Assembly (NCBI GenBank): GCA_030267565.1
Contig: BRXU01000020.1
Span: 2,187,501-2,251,500 of the forward strand
Source of the DNA: Pleodorina starrii
Taxonomy: Eukaryota; Chlorophyta; Chlorophyceae; Chlamydomonadales; Volvocaceae
Direction: 5' to 3'
DNA length: 64,000 nt
Each line of letters opens with the position of its first letter. The stretch's first letter is position 1. This document shows, one piece after another, positions 11,068 through 21,354 of this stretch. A model generated the notes under the pieces. It made no database searches and was not told where the DNA came from. It saw only the letters and a program-made list of their open reading frames with translations. The position numbers and the translations under genes are program-made.

Positions 11068-14000
11068 ATGGCCACCTCCCCCAAGCCCCTCAACGTCTGC
11101 AACATTTGCGAGGGCGGTGAGGACTACTGCTACCTCTGCAACGCGCTCCTAGGGCCGCCGTCGCTCGCGCCCTTCCCCGACCACCACCACCAGCCAGACT
11201 TCCTCCTCTCTGCCCTTAACTCACCTCGGCCAGCAACCCAAGCCATGAGTAGTTCTGTCAGTTCACCGCCGCAAAGTGACATCCCTGAGGAATTCGGAGA
11301 TGAAGAAGAAGAAGCAGCAACCCAGGCAGTGGTTAAGGAAGCCGAAGGGGACCAGCCGCCCGTATCCCCCGAGGTCGTGACGAGCCAGCAGGGCCCCAGT
11401 TGGGCGACCGCAACTCCCTACCAGATGATTTACCAGCAGCAAGACGATAGCGGCGGCGGTGTCAGCGGTGCTGAGCCGGCGGCGGCCAGTAGCGGCCACG
11501 GCAGATATAGAATCTTTAGCGAGGAAATTGTTCGCAACGCAATGAATGCTGGGCTGGGGGTGCAGAAGGAGGAGGCGGTTGGATGGGAATACCACTACCT
11601 CAGCACGTTGTTGCAGCTGAGCTACTTGCTGCCTACGCCGGCCGCACAGCAGCACCCGCAGCAGCACGAGTGGCCCCCAGGCGCCGCAGAACACCCTTCG
11701 ACCTCCTTCTCGAACTTTCGTTCCCGCTCCCCTGACGGCGCCGGCTGCAGCAGCAGCCGCAGCCGCAGCAGCAGCAGCAGCAGCAGCTATGTCACTGCCA
11801 GCAGCGGCAATGGGACGTGCAGTGACGGCGGCGCAATCGAGGGCAACGATTTGGCAGAAGTGGCCCTCAATGTCGTGGACATGTGCCGTTCAACCGTGGG
11901 GGTGAGTAGCTAGCTTCATTCCCTGGTTTTCTAAACGCGTCCTGTGCGTGATGAATTAGATTATTTCCATGCGAACAGAGGCAATTTGTTGGTGATCCTT
12001 GAGGTGTGGCCATGGACGGACGAATTGCTTTTTCCTTTTCCTAATTCCTTTTCCTTGCATGTCGACCGGGCCCTGCAATCTGGCGCCCGGCCATACCGAC
12101 TGCCGTTGCTTTCAGTCCTCGCTCGCTCGCTCCCGGTGTTGCCCTGACTCCGCTCCCAGCTCTGTCCTTCCTTCAACACACACACACCCTAACCCCACCC
12201 ACTCGCCTCCTTGTCAATGCCCCGCATACAGGACTTGCTGAGTGAGGTCCTTACAGGCACGACACTGCCACTGCAGGTGCGGGCGTGCGTGCGTGCGTGA
12301 GCTAACTGAATTTCCATCCGCGCAAATAACCCTTTGCATGCTCCTTTCCCATTTGTTTGCTAGAGCTGTTTTTTGGACACCGTTTACGACATCCACAGCA
12401 GGTCTTTTTGGCCGGGGCCTCAGCGCGAAGCGCCCATGGGGGCCCCGCCCTGTAGGATTGCCCATGTCCGTGCCTGCCTGCCTGCCTGCCTGCCTGCATC
12501 GCAGGCCTACCTAGAATTCCTCATTCCGCATCACTTTGTCACTACCAGCAAAGTCCCGCTGTCGCCGCCGATGCCACGCACGCACCCAACGCAGGAAATC
12601 GACGAGGTCCTGTTCAAGATGATCTCCCACAGCGGCTGGGGCGACATCTACAGCCGCGCCATCACCATCGCCCACGACATCCCCGCCACCGACGCCACCA
12701 ACGCTCTCACCGCCGAAGTCATGCAACACGGCAGCGCCAGCAGCCCACCTTCAACGCCGCCGGCGGGCACGAGCTCCCACGGCTCCTTCGCCGCTGCTGC
12801 CACCTCCGCCACCGCCGCTGATGACGCCACCCTGGCGCTGCTGCCTCCGCCCCTGCTGCTACCAAAGCTGCGGCTGCTGCAGCAGCACCTCTCATCAGCG
12901 GCGTTGTCCGGCGGGGCCGCCAGAATGGCGGCTGCGGCGGCGGCGACGGCACCTCCACCACCCCCGCCACGTTCCATAAGCTCCCCCGCCGCCGCCGCCG
13001 ACTCACAATCCTACGAGACCGAAACGGGGTACGATAGTGAGGAGATGGCCTTCGAGAATCTGAGTGACGCCGTACGGCAGAAGATTCAAAGCGTGCTGCA
13101 CACATGCAGCCCATACATCAAGGTAGGTGCGCCGAGACTTGCTTGGATAGGTATGTCGTCCATCGTACCATGCGCGTGTCATGAAATGGCCTGCTGGGTA
13201 CGACATGGCGCGCGTGCGTGCTGCTTCCAATTTCCCGTCGTTCGTGCGTGAAGTCGCTTTTAGTATCTTCCCGCGCGGAAAGCCAAATAAATCTGAGAAC
13301 GCTTGCTACTTTCTTGTTGCGGCAGTGCGGGTATTTCTTATGTTCGTATAGCTCGTCAGGGCTCGTCTTACTTAATTTACATCGAACCCCGCCATGTCGT
13401 CGCACAGGACGAGCACTTCGACGACGGCGTACTTTACATGCTGCTGCAGCTGCAGGACGAGTTCGGCGAGGCGAGCGCGGTTTCGGCGCTGCACTGCATT
13501 GAGACCGCCACCGGTCTAGCGGTGAGCGCGAGCGAGCGAGGCTAGGTTCGTTGAGGGCTGACGATCTTCCTGCCCTGCTCTTGCCCTCCCGCTTCCCTTT
13601 CCCTTCCCTTGCCCCACCCTGCCTTGCCTTCGTTCCCTTTTTTTCCTTCCCTTCCCTTCCCTCCTGCCAGGGAATCCGGCGGATGCGCGACTTCATCACC
13701 ACCCGCCTGATGGACCACCAGGAGCACGAGGTTTGGAAGCAAGGTGAAATCGGGTCTCGGGTGCGTGGGCGGCTGGCTCCTGGGTCGGTGCGGCGCGCGG
13801 GGGAGCGACGGATTGCTTGAAAGCGCGCGCGGGACACAAGTTCAGAAGTTCTGGAAGGACAGGCAAGGGTGCGGGCGGGGTGCGGGAGGGGAGGATGCGA
13901 TGCGATGCCGGCATCGGGGCTCAAACCTCAATCCACAGCGGAGTGTGTTCCGACACACGGATGGCTCATAAGATGGGTCTCCGTCCCGTGTGTGCGTGGT

Positions 14001-14727
14001 TGATGTGGCTGGGGCACTTCTTGCTAACCGCCGCCTTTCCTCGCTGCTTCCATTCCCAGCCACCGACTCCCTCCATCCCTTCCTTGCCCCTCAATTCCTG
14101 ATGGTCGTCGTACGACAGATCCCCGGGGCTACGCGCAGCGCCAGCTGACTCCGGATCTGATTGCCGTACTGGAGGATATGGTGCGCGGCGACGACGACAG
14201 CGGGGGCCTCAGGTAGGCTGGGCGGGTGGGCGGCCGGCTAGCTGCTGGGTTCGTTGTTGTGGCTGGGGTATCATTTCACGACGGCTGCTGCTGGTTCAAT
14301 TCTCCAGACCTATCATGGCCCACCGTTAAACGGTAGGTTCCGTCGTTCATGACACACGTCCAGAGAGCTCGCGAGCCTCGACTTAAAACTACTGTGCACC
14401 CGCAATGCTGTATGAGTGTGCAGGTGGACGCACTTCGAACCCCCGGTCCTCAGCGTCATGCGCAAGCTTGGGTCGCCGAATATCGTACGGCAATGCCTCG
14501 GCAGCGTTTGCGCCGCGGCCGAGCTCTCCTCCGTCGTCACCAATGCGCCCGCCCACCTCTACACGATGCTCTTCAAGCGGCTCAGCGCCATCCAACGGCT
14601 CTCGAGGACACGGGCGGAGGAGGACGTGCAGCAGGAAGGCGGCGGCCTTGGCGGCGGCTTCGGCGTCGTCGATTTCGGCGTGGAGCCGGGTGGTTGGTAC
14701 GACGGTGCGGGCGCATACGGCCCGTAA
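11068..14727 (+). CDS. Acidic-domain (hnRNP Q-like) protein, tandem paralog 2
   Basis: Exons: 11068-11901, 12232-12276, 12595-13122, 13408-13521, 13671-13743, 14119-14212 and 14424-14727, all GT-AG with matching phases, giving 663 aa. The N-terminus has a Cys-containing segment (residues about 8-26: CNIC, then YCYLC) that could bind metal. An acidic/Gln/Ser-rich region and an Ala/Pro linker follow, then two hnRNP Q acidic-like repeats (about 448-531 and 536-615). Exons 4 to 6 are close to those of the upstream copy (for example FGEASAVSAL and RGYAQRQLTPDLIAVL). The Gly-rich tail is short: TAA at 14,725 cuts it where the upstream copy continues. Decayed remains of the longer tail lie downstream (see findings). 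Function is unknown; a role in RNA-protein assembly is inferred only from the domain resemblance. Confidence 0.8.
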
Positions 14728-15021
14728 AGCATGTACGGCATTGCTACGTAGCCTCAATGGCTAGGCTGCGTGCGGCATCTATGACGGCGGCTACTGACCT
14801 TGTACGTATGCTTGGCATGGCGAACTAAGCTAAACTGCGACCGCCGGCGTACCGTATATATTACGGTCGATTCTCTAAACGAGTTTGCCGCCCGTCCTTG
14901 TCGAGGGCGGACGACAAATGTGGAAGGCAGCGGCCTTAATGTGCCGACTGTGCGTGGTGGGTACGGCTATATGCTGGGTGCGACAGAGGTTGCGCTACCC
15001 TCTTGGGTTGCGTGAACCGAA

Positions 15022-15026
15022 TGTAA
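15022..15026 (+). terminator. TGTAA polyadenylation signal of the second paralog
   Basis: TGTAA lies 295 bases past the stop at 14,727. TGTAA is the usual poly(A) signal in Chlamydomonas and Volvox (established knowledge). The assignment is by position. Confidence 0.45.
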
Positions 15027-15744
15027 TGATGGCGGGCGTGGGTTCGGTGTTGATTGTGCTGTTTGGTCTTGACATATGATGGGGCAGGCCCCGCGCGGGC
15101 CCGGGGTTGGGTTGGGGCGGCGGTTGCCGTGGCGGGAAGGAAGGGTTGGAGGAAGGGAAGAGCCGTTCGTTGCGGCGCGATGGTGGTGCGTTGCGGGCGT
15201 GATGGGGCTCATTAGTCATGACAGGCGTGAAGGTTGTGGCGGGCGCGAAGGTGTTGGCGGGCAGCGAGTTGTTGGTCGAGCTGACACAAAGGTGGTGGCG
15301 GGCGTTCGGCAAGGTGGTGGATTTTTTTACGGCGCAAAGGTGATGATGGTGCACGTACGGTAGCGAAAACGCACAAAAGGAAAGTATCGATCGATGATTG
15401 GGGCTGTTGGGTGTTACGGTCGATCCCGATCGGCGACATGTTTCTTATAATATAGTTGTGGTGCGCTGGCAACACGCACGAGTTGCGATATATACTGTAC
15501 ATACCACAAAACGAACTCCTGCCATCGGCGGGTCTGCGGGGCTAAGAACGTTATGCGCTGTCGTTTTGTTGAATCGAAGATGCGTACGGATGGCTGCTTT
15601 TGAATCAGGAAGCGTAATTTCGCGGGGCGGCTATGGGTGATGCGGCTGGCTGGCTATGAGCGTAATGACTACTGAACATTCTCTTATATCGATTGGTTCG
15701 GCGGGCGGTTGCCGTAATTGGAGGGTGCTGACCAATGCTGACCG

Positions 15745-15895
15745 AGGGGGACGGTGGGGACGGTGGGGACGGTGGGTTGGGGACGCGTGGGGATGGTCGT
15801 TTGGGGACGGGTGGGGACGGTGGGTTGCGGACGGGTGGGGACGGTCGGTTGGGGACGGGTGGGGACGGTGGGTTGCGGACGGTGGGTCGGGAACC
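15745..15895. repeat. GGGGACGGTGGGTT-type minisatellite
   Basis: About 150 bases of degenerate GGGGACGGTGGG / GGGTTGCGGACGG units. The minus strand reads Pro-Pro-Ser-Pro-Pro-Val-Pro repeats like cell-wall HRGPs, but no globular pherophorin domain flanks it, so I treat it as a repeat. Confidence 0.85.
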
Positions 15896-16379
15896 AGGTG
15901 GCAATGATGTACGGCTGCAGCAGTGCTTTATTTCCTCATCGAGGATGAATGACGCTGTCGGACAGCTTACTAGGGTTGGCGCAGTTGCCCCGATGTTTTG
16001 GCGGGGTAGGTCGTCTGCGTGCGTGCGGCCGTTTCTTGGGGGCCTCGCTCGTGGGGCGGCAGGGTGCTCTTCCAGTCCCAGACAGCGACGGGAGCTGCTG
16101 TCAGGTCTGTTGGCGCGCCTTCTTGTGGGTGGCCGGCAGGGCCTACGGTATCGCCCATTTGGGCCGGAGCCTCCTGGCAAATCACCTCCTGGGCGTGGGT
16201 CCACACCACATGCTTTCCCCCCGGGTTCGCTCGTTCCTGTCTGGTTGGCTCGTGCTGCTGTCAGGTCTGGCCGGGCTTGGCGGCTTGCTTTGACTTCGTT
16301 CGTGTTTCTTGGTTGGTTGTGTTAAACTGTTAATGCGGTAGGTCGATACCGGTATGTCTGATGACTTCGTCGTCTTGGA

Positions 16380-16900
16380 TGCGGAATTCCCGAACAGTGC
16401 GGCAACGGGCCCGGGGATGGGCCGTCGGGCTGGGCGCCTGCACGCCTTGCTTGCTCCCCTTGCCAGCCAGCAGACGCCTCCCTTCCCCCTTCTCTCTCCA
16501 GCGCGCTGCGGCGCTGCTCCCTAACCGAGAAGCCCCGCGAGATCTCTCGAAACGGCGAATGAAACGGCTGAGTGCGGAATTTTCCGTAACGGAGAATGAA
16601 ACGGCCGAGTGCGGAATTTTCCGTAACGGCGAATGAAACGGCTGAGTGCGCAATGCCCAAAGGAGCACGGCAACGGGTACGGGGAGGGCCGTCGAGTCGG
16701 GTGCGTGCACGTGTTACTACCCTTGCCGGCCGCCCAATTTCTTTCGTCCCCGTTCCGTTAAACCATGCCGCCGCTCCCGAACCGAGATGCCCCGCGGGAG
16801 GTGTCGAAGGTTGAATGAGACGGCTAAAGGCGCATTCCCCAAAGGGTACGGCAACGGGCACGGTATGGGCCCTAGTGCCTGCCCGGGGACTCCCCATCGC
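16380..16900. repeat. Higher-order repeat with a 37-bp tandem core
   Basis: A 37-base unit (GAATGAAACGGCTGAGTGCGGAATTTTCC plus 8 bases) starts at 16,557, 16,594 and 16,631, with a diverged copy near 16,812. Flanking blocks also repeat: the GGCAACGGG(C/T)(C/A)CGGG...GGGCCGTCG block (about 16,390 and 16,665, and partly 16,850) and the (C/T)AACCGAGA(A/T)GCCCCGCG block (about 16,522 and 16,778). The whole is a diverged tandem array of roughly 270-base units. Confidence 0.8.
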
Positions 16901-17111
16901 TTGCAACCATACCACCCCCTTACCCACCCCTACCGCCCCAACCCCCCTAGTGCCTGCCCGGGGACCCCTCTCCCTTGCACCCCTGGACAGTGACGGAACG
17001 TGTTTATGCTGAGACGACGCGCTGCAGCCAAATCATAATTTCGATTGAAATAGTGGACATAAAAGCCTGCTGCTATGGCTTGGCAGCTGAATGTAAGATG
17101 AAGTTTGTTCG

Positions 17112-17116
17112 TTACA
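17112..17116 (-). terminator. TGTAA polyadenylation signal of OHP2
   Basis: TTACA on the plus strand (TGTAA on the coding strand), 594 bases past the OHP2 stop codon. It is the first such motif I see downstream on that strand. Assigned by position only. Confidence 0.35.
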
Positions 17117-17709
17117 GACACATGCACACACACGGACATGGGCAACGGCGACAGGGCGGGGCCCCGCGAGACGTTTCGCGCTGCTGGCCCCCCCCCAAAA
17201 AAAAACGCCCAAAAGCTCCCACCATATCGGAACCGCACTATCTGGAAAATAGAATACTAACGTTCGAAGACAATATTGAGTTGCGGTGGGTTCACATCCG
17301 CTCCGGCATCCCTGCTCCGATCGAGCCGGATTCTAACCCATGGGCTCGCCCCAACCTGCCATCCGCGGTTAAACCATTAGCGATCACCGCAGAACCCCAC
17401 CACGCATGGCATTGTCAACGCCGCCGATGTCGGTTGACCATCCCTCAACGAAGCAGTACACCAACGGGTCACCCGGCGCTGCGTACATGCCTCAAACCCC
17501 CAACGGACCAGATCAGCTCGCCATTGTGCCGTACAAGGCGACGAGCAGGCAAGCTGCTGCACTTGCAAAGGCCAAAGTTGTCATAGCAGCACATGAAAGC
17601 GAATGCAATAGTCTCTTCGGCTGATGATACAAACAGCGAGCGGATGGTGGAAACACCCGGGAGAGGCCCTGCCGTTGCTCAAGCCGGGGAAATGCGTTTC
17701 CGCACCCAA

Positions 17710-18894
17710 TCAATCGAGATCCGCGATGCCCAGGTACGACACCATCAGCTTCAGCTGGTCAATGAAGTCCACACCCGTGGCGTACTCTGTGCACAACGCA
17801 AACGGGCAGGGTAACGGTCAGTCAACGGACAAACGAACGGCCTGAAACATGAGCTGTGCACCGGTAGAGTGCCCTGCTGTTTGTTCTGTAGGCGGCGGCT
17901 CAAAGGGTGCCGGGGTTGGCTCTAAGTACAGCTGGCCTGAGTCGAATGTCTGGTCGCGTTGGCTCAACTCCCGCGGTTTAGGGCTTCACCCGCAGTGGTA
18001 TCGGTTTAATTTTTTGTGGGGGAGGGGGGGTTATCTACGTAGAAACGGGAGATATCGGATATCGGATATCAGCGTCAATCTAGGGGAAGGGGGGTATCAG
18101 CTTGTACCCGAGTCCGGAGCGAAGGGAGAAGCAGAGACGACGGGACGGCCCGAACCGTGGGACCAAGCCTCCACACGCGCTGTGCTCACCCGTCAGCATG
18201 CCAACGAGAAGCCCGAACATCACCCATCGGCCATTGCTGATCTCGTTCTTTTGGGTCCAGCCGAACACCCTGCAGGTGTGCAGGTTGGGTGATCACGGTG
18301 TCTGCTGTCACTGCAAAACACCAGCGGAGGAGGAACGACAACACTCACTGGGCCTGCTCACGCAACTCCGAGGCCTTCTGGTCCAGAAAGTACTGGCGAA
18401 TCTCCTTGGCGCGTTGGCGTTGGTATTCGATGGTAGTCCGTCTGCAGAATCCAGCACACAGCTCAGCTTTGTGACGGGACCGAGCGAAGCGAGCGAGAAT
18501 GCGAGGAACCGCTCCCACCCGTCGTTCACTGCAGATGCTGCAGAAGTTGCAGATGTTGCAGCGTCGCTGAAAAGCCGCTTAGACTCAGGCCCTTTGACAT
18601 CTGGCTTTTTGAGCAGCTGGTTGTCCGCTGCCGCGTAAGTGACGACGACCTGAAAACGTAAGAGTGGTGAAGGCAATATATATGCTGAGCACACGACAAA
18701 GGCTGCATTATGACATCTTTCGGTTGAGCATATTTTTCTCCCTAACCTTGCGGGTGTTCCGCGAGCTCACAGAGCACCCTGCAGTTATCAGTATGCGCAG
18801 ATTAGGAACATATCATGGCGCAATCAACGATTGATGTAGCTATAGTGATAATATTGTCACCTGCTGTGCATCGCCGGGCACAAGTAGAAGCCAT
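17710..18894 (-). CDS. OHP2: One-Helix Protein 2 (LHC-like, thylakoid)
   Basis: Six exons on the minus strand: 18861-18894, 18747-18778, 18519-18649, 18349-18441, 18190-18269 and 17710-17786. All borders are GT-AG and phases agree, giving 148 aa. Residues 1 to about 22 (MASTCARRCTAG...) look like a short Ser/Arg-rich plastid transit sequence. TTIEYQRQRAKEIRQYF (68-84) is the conserved segment before the helix. KNEISNGRWVMFG (104-116) is the chlorophyll-binding LHC motif with Glu106, Asn109 and Arg111, and EYATGVDFIDQLK follows in the C-terminus. In plants OHP2 is a single-span thylakoid protein that, with OHP1, binds pigments and is needed for photosystem II reaction-centre assembly; the algal role should be similar. 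The small exons make the gene easy to miss. Identity is from memory of the Arabidopsis family pattern, which this matches closely. Confidence 0.92.
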
Positions 18895-19789
18895 TGCACC
18901 GAGTGATTCAAATCAGTGTACACTAGACTTTACTTGTTGCAACAGTTGAGCGTTTCAGGGTGCCGTGACTGGTACTTGCAGGCGACAATGTGATAAGGCC
19001 CCTAGAGACCAGTGGCTGGCTGAAGTTCAGCCGTGGAATTGCTGTGGATGTTGGGTGCTTGGTTGTCAGGTGCGAACTTAATTGTTTGTTTTTGTTGAGG
19101 CCCAAGACGCGAAGCGACTTAGGGATACATGGCTATTTTCAGGTTGAGCGGATCACTGTACAACAGAACCGGCTGCACAACCGCACAACTGCCGAAATGC
19201 ATTTGCGAACATGCAAACCATCCGTCAAGTAGTGTACCAAATTGATCCGAAATTCTTCTGTTGTATTAAACTATTGTTAAGCTTGCACGCTGACCTCAGG
19301 AGGCTCGTTTTGGTTGCATTTTGGTCGAGAGCTTACCGGTATGTTTCGCAGCTGCCGCTTCAAGCTGACTCCCGGCATGAAATAGCGCATAACGAATAAT
19401 AGTAATGACATATCATGTCACGTCTTCAGCATTGGGTGTTGACAAACAGAGCTGAAGGACGAACCGCAAGGGCGCAAGGTCCCTTTAGGTCGGCACTGGC
19501 GGCCTATCCAGCTCCAAAAACCACCCTCATCTAGCAGTTTGGGACGACCTACCGTACAATGCACCTTGGAGGTGTGACCGAGCAGCGGCGATGGTAAGTC
19601 CTCAAGTCGGGGTGGTGTTGCCCCAACCAGAGGGGTAACGGTGTAACCGATCAGCATGCGTCGATACTGCCCCTCACCGATGAAGCACGCGCCCTCTGAC
19701 TGGCACCAGGGCCGAGCCCTCTTTCGGCATTGAAGCAGCTCGAGTCCTATCTTGCCATTTGGCGGTCGCCAAAATGTTTGAATCCGTTT

Positions 19790-19850
19790 TGGGCCCATGG
19801 GCCCACAGGAACCGGGGCCCATGGGCCCACGGGAACCGGTTCCCGTGGGG
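19790..19850. repeat. Short GGGCCCATGGGCCC repeat
   Basis: Two copies of GGGCCCATGGGCCCAC(A/G)GGAACCGG in tandem, related to the 2.44-2.70 kb minisatellite. Confidence 0.8.
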
Positions 19851-20952
19851 CAAGGTTCGGCCCTAAGGGGGCATGCCGGTATGGAATTAAAAGTTTGTAG
19901 CGCCTGCTAGGTGGAATCCGACTAACAGGGTGGCCCACTGGTTCGAAGTTTATTGGCGGTCTGCTGAAAAGAACTAAGCATGTGGCTGGTTCCACGAGCT
20001 ACCGCCCCGAAACCAAATTTACTAGCGCATTTCCTTCGCGAAAACACACTCTGCTGGCAAGGTTTCTTGTGGTGCCTAAACAGGCCTCGTTACGAAAAGG
20101 CATGGCCGCGCGTCCATCAAAAAGGAAGTCAAGCATGAGACTCGCGAACCGTTTCAGACGAAACTGTCGGAACCCCCTGCCACCGCGGACTCGGTATGAA
20201 CGGAGTAAGCCTGCCGCCGCTCTGATGTCAATCATATAAATATGTGTGCGTCTGGGTGCGTCGTGCATTAAGCTTAGATTCCATCGGAAGTCGATCATGC
20301 TCGGCAAGTTAGGGAAAGGCACAGCGACCCACGGCGCACCGCCCGCCAGATTCAATTTCTGATTGACCGACGTTTAAATGGTAAATTTATGTACAAACAG
20401 ACCGAAGGCACACGATTATGATATAATACAATACAATACACCGCCAGGCAAGCAAGAAACTCCGGGCGTGGATGGAGGGAGTACGCACGGGCGACGAGGC
20501 TCGTCGGAGCCCATCGATACGCCGCCGCATGTCCCACACGGAAGCTCATCGATACCCGCACCACTTTCATAGTGCCCTGGTCGCCACCGCGCGGTGCAGT
20601 GAACGGTCAGCTGGCCCGTTGGCTCTGTTCTAACCGATAACCGAGTCCGGAGCCCACTTGAAGAACCACAAAACCACCGCGTTAGCCCGCAGGCCCAGCA
20701 GAATGCATCTGCCGGTAGCTGCCAGCGCGCCCGCCGTCGCCCATTCGTTCCAAGCAGCACATACGCACATGCTGACATGCATGCACCCATCCAGCATCCG
20801 CAGTTCCGCACCCGCCGCTGTCAGCCACCCTGGTGATCCGGGGCAACCATGCGCTTAGCCAGGTGCCCAACAACTGTCTACGTGTAGGAACGCAGGGTGA
20901 GGCGGGAACGCGGGATGCAGGGCGCACCGGCAGCGTGGACTGTGTCGGCGCT

Positions 20953-21032
20953 CCAAGATCCGTCATCGCGTTATTCCGGATCCTCAAGATCCGGATCCCC
21001 ACTCCGGATCCCCAAGATCCGTCATCGCGTTA
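20953..21032. repeat. 21-bp direct repeat flanking a GATCCGGATCC palindrome cluster
   Basis: CCAAGATCCGTCATCGCGTTA begins at 20,953 and, almost whole, at 21,012. CAAGATCCGGATCCCC and CTCCGGATCCCC lie between them. The pattern is of nested tandem duplications. Confidence 0.8.
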
Positions 21033-21091
21033 ATACCGCTGATGGCACTGGGTGGAAGGGCGCAACCCCCCGCGCAACCCCCCCCCCCCCA

Positions 21092-21109
21092 CACACACAC
21101 ACACACACA
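21092..21109. repeat. (CA)n microsatellite
   Basis: Nine CA units directly after a poly-C run. Confidence 0.9.
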
Positions 21110-21287
21110 AGTCCCCGCGCAGCCATACCAACCACGCACCGGTCGTTAAAAGGAGTCCACTCGGTCAACTACGTGGTGCCGTAAACCGACATATTATATA
21201 TAATATCCGAAGTTTCAGTCAGACCAGCTGCCATCACAAGCACGCGCACACCTTGCTGCCGTGGATAGCTCTATAGGGACAGCGACC

Positions 21288-21338
21288 CGCAGCAGCAGCA
21301 GCAGCAACAGCAGCAACAGCAGTAGCAGCAGCAGCAGC
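21288..21338. repeat. CAG/CAA trinucleotide tract
   Basis: About 17 CAG or CAA triplets with one TAG, lying 17-67 bases past the stop codon of the minus-strand ankyrin gene, so probably CTG repeats in its 3'UTR. Confidence 0.9.
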
Positions 21339-21354
21339 TACCTATAGCAGCAGC

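Larger units (their letters stand above)
14728..17709. other. Intergenic stretch with minisatellites
   Basis: No gene recognised. It contains the polyadenylation signal of the second paralog, the GGGGACGG minisatellite (15.75-15.90 kb), the 37-bp and higher-order repeats (16.4-16.9 kb), and the likely 3'UTR of OHP2 on the minus strand (about 17.1-17.7 kb). Confidence 0.5.
18895..21354. other. Intergenic stretch between OHP2 and the ankyrin gene
   Basis: No gene recognised. The left end must hold the OHP2 promoter. Also present are a GGGCCC cluster (19.79-19.85 kb), the 20.95-21.03 kb direct repeat, a CA run, and the CAG tract next to the ankyrin stop codon. A minus-strand frame at 19,418-19,822 has no domain and starts in the GGGCCC repeat. 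Confidence 0.5.

Noticed and set aside
15605..16204. Minus-strand Ser-Pro-Pro repeats resembling a pherophorin or HRGP
   Set aside because: The repeats coincide exactly with the GGGGACGG minisatellite, and no Cys-rich pherophorin domain or signal peptide flanks them.
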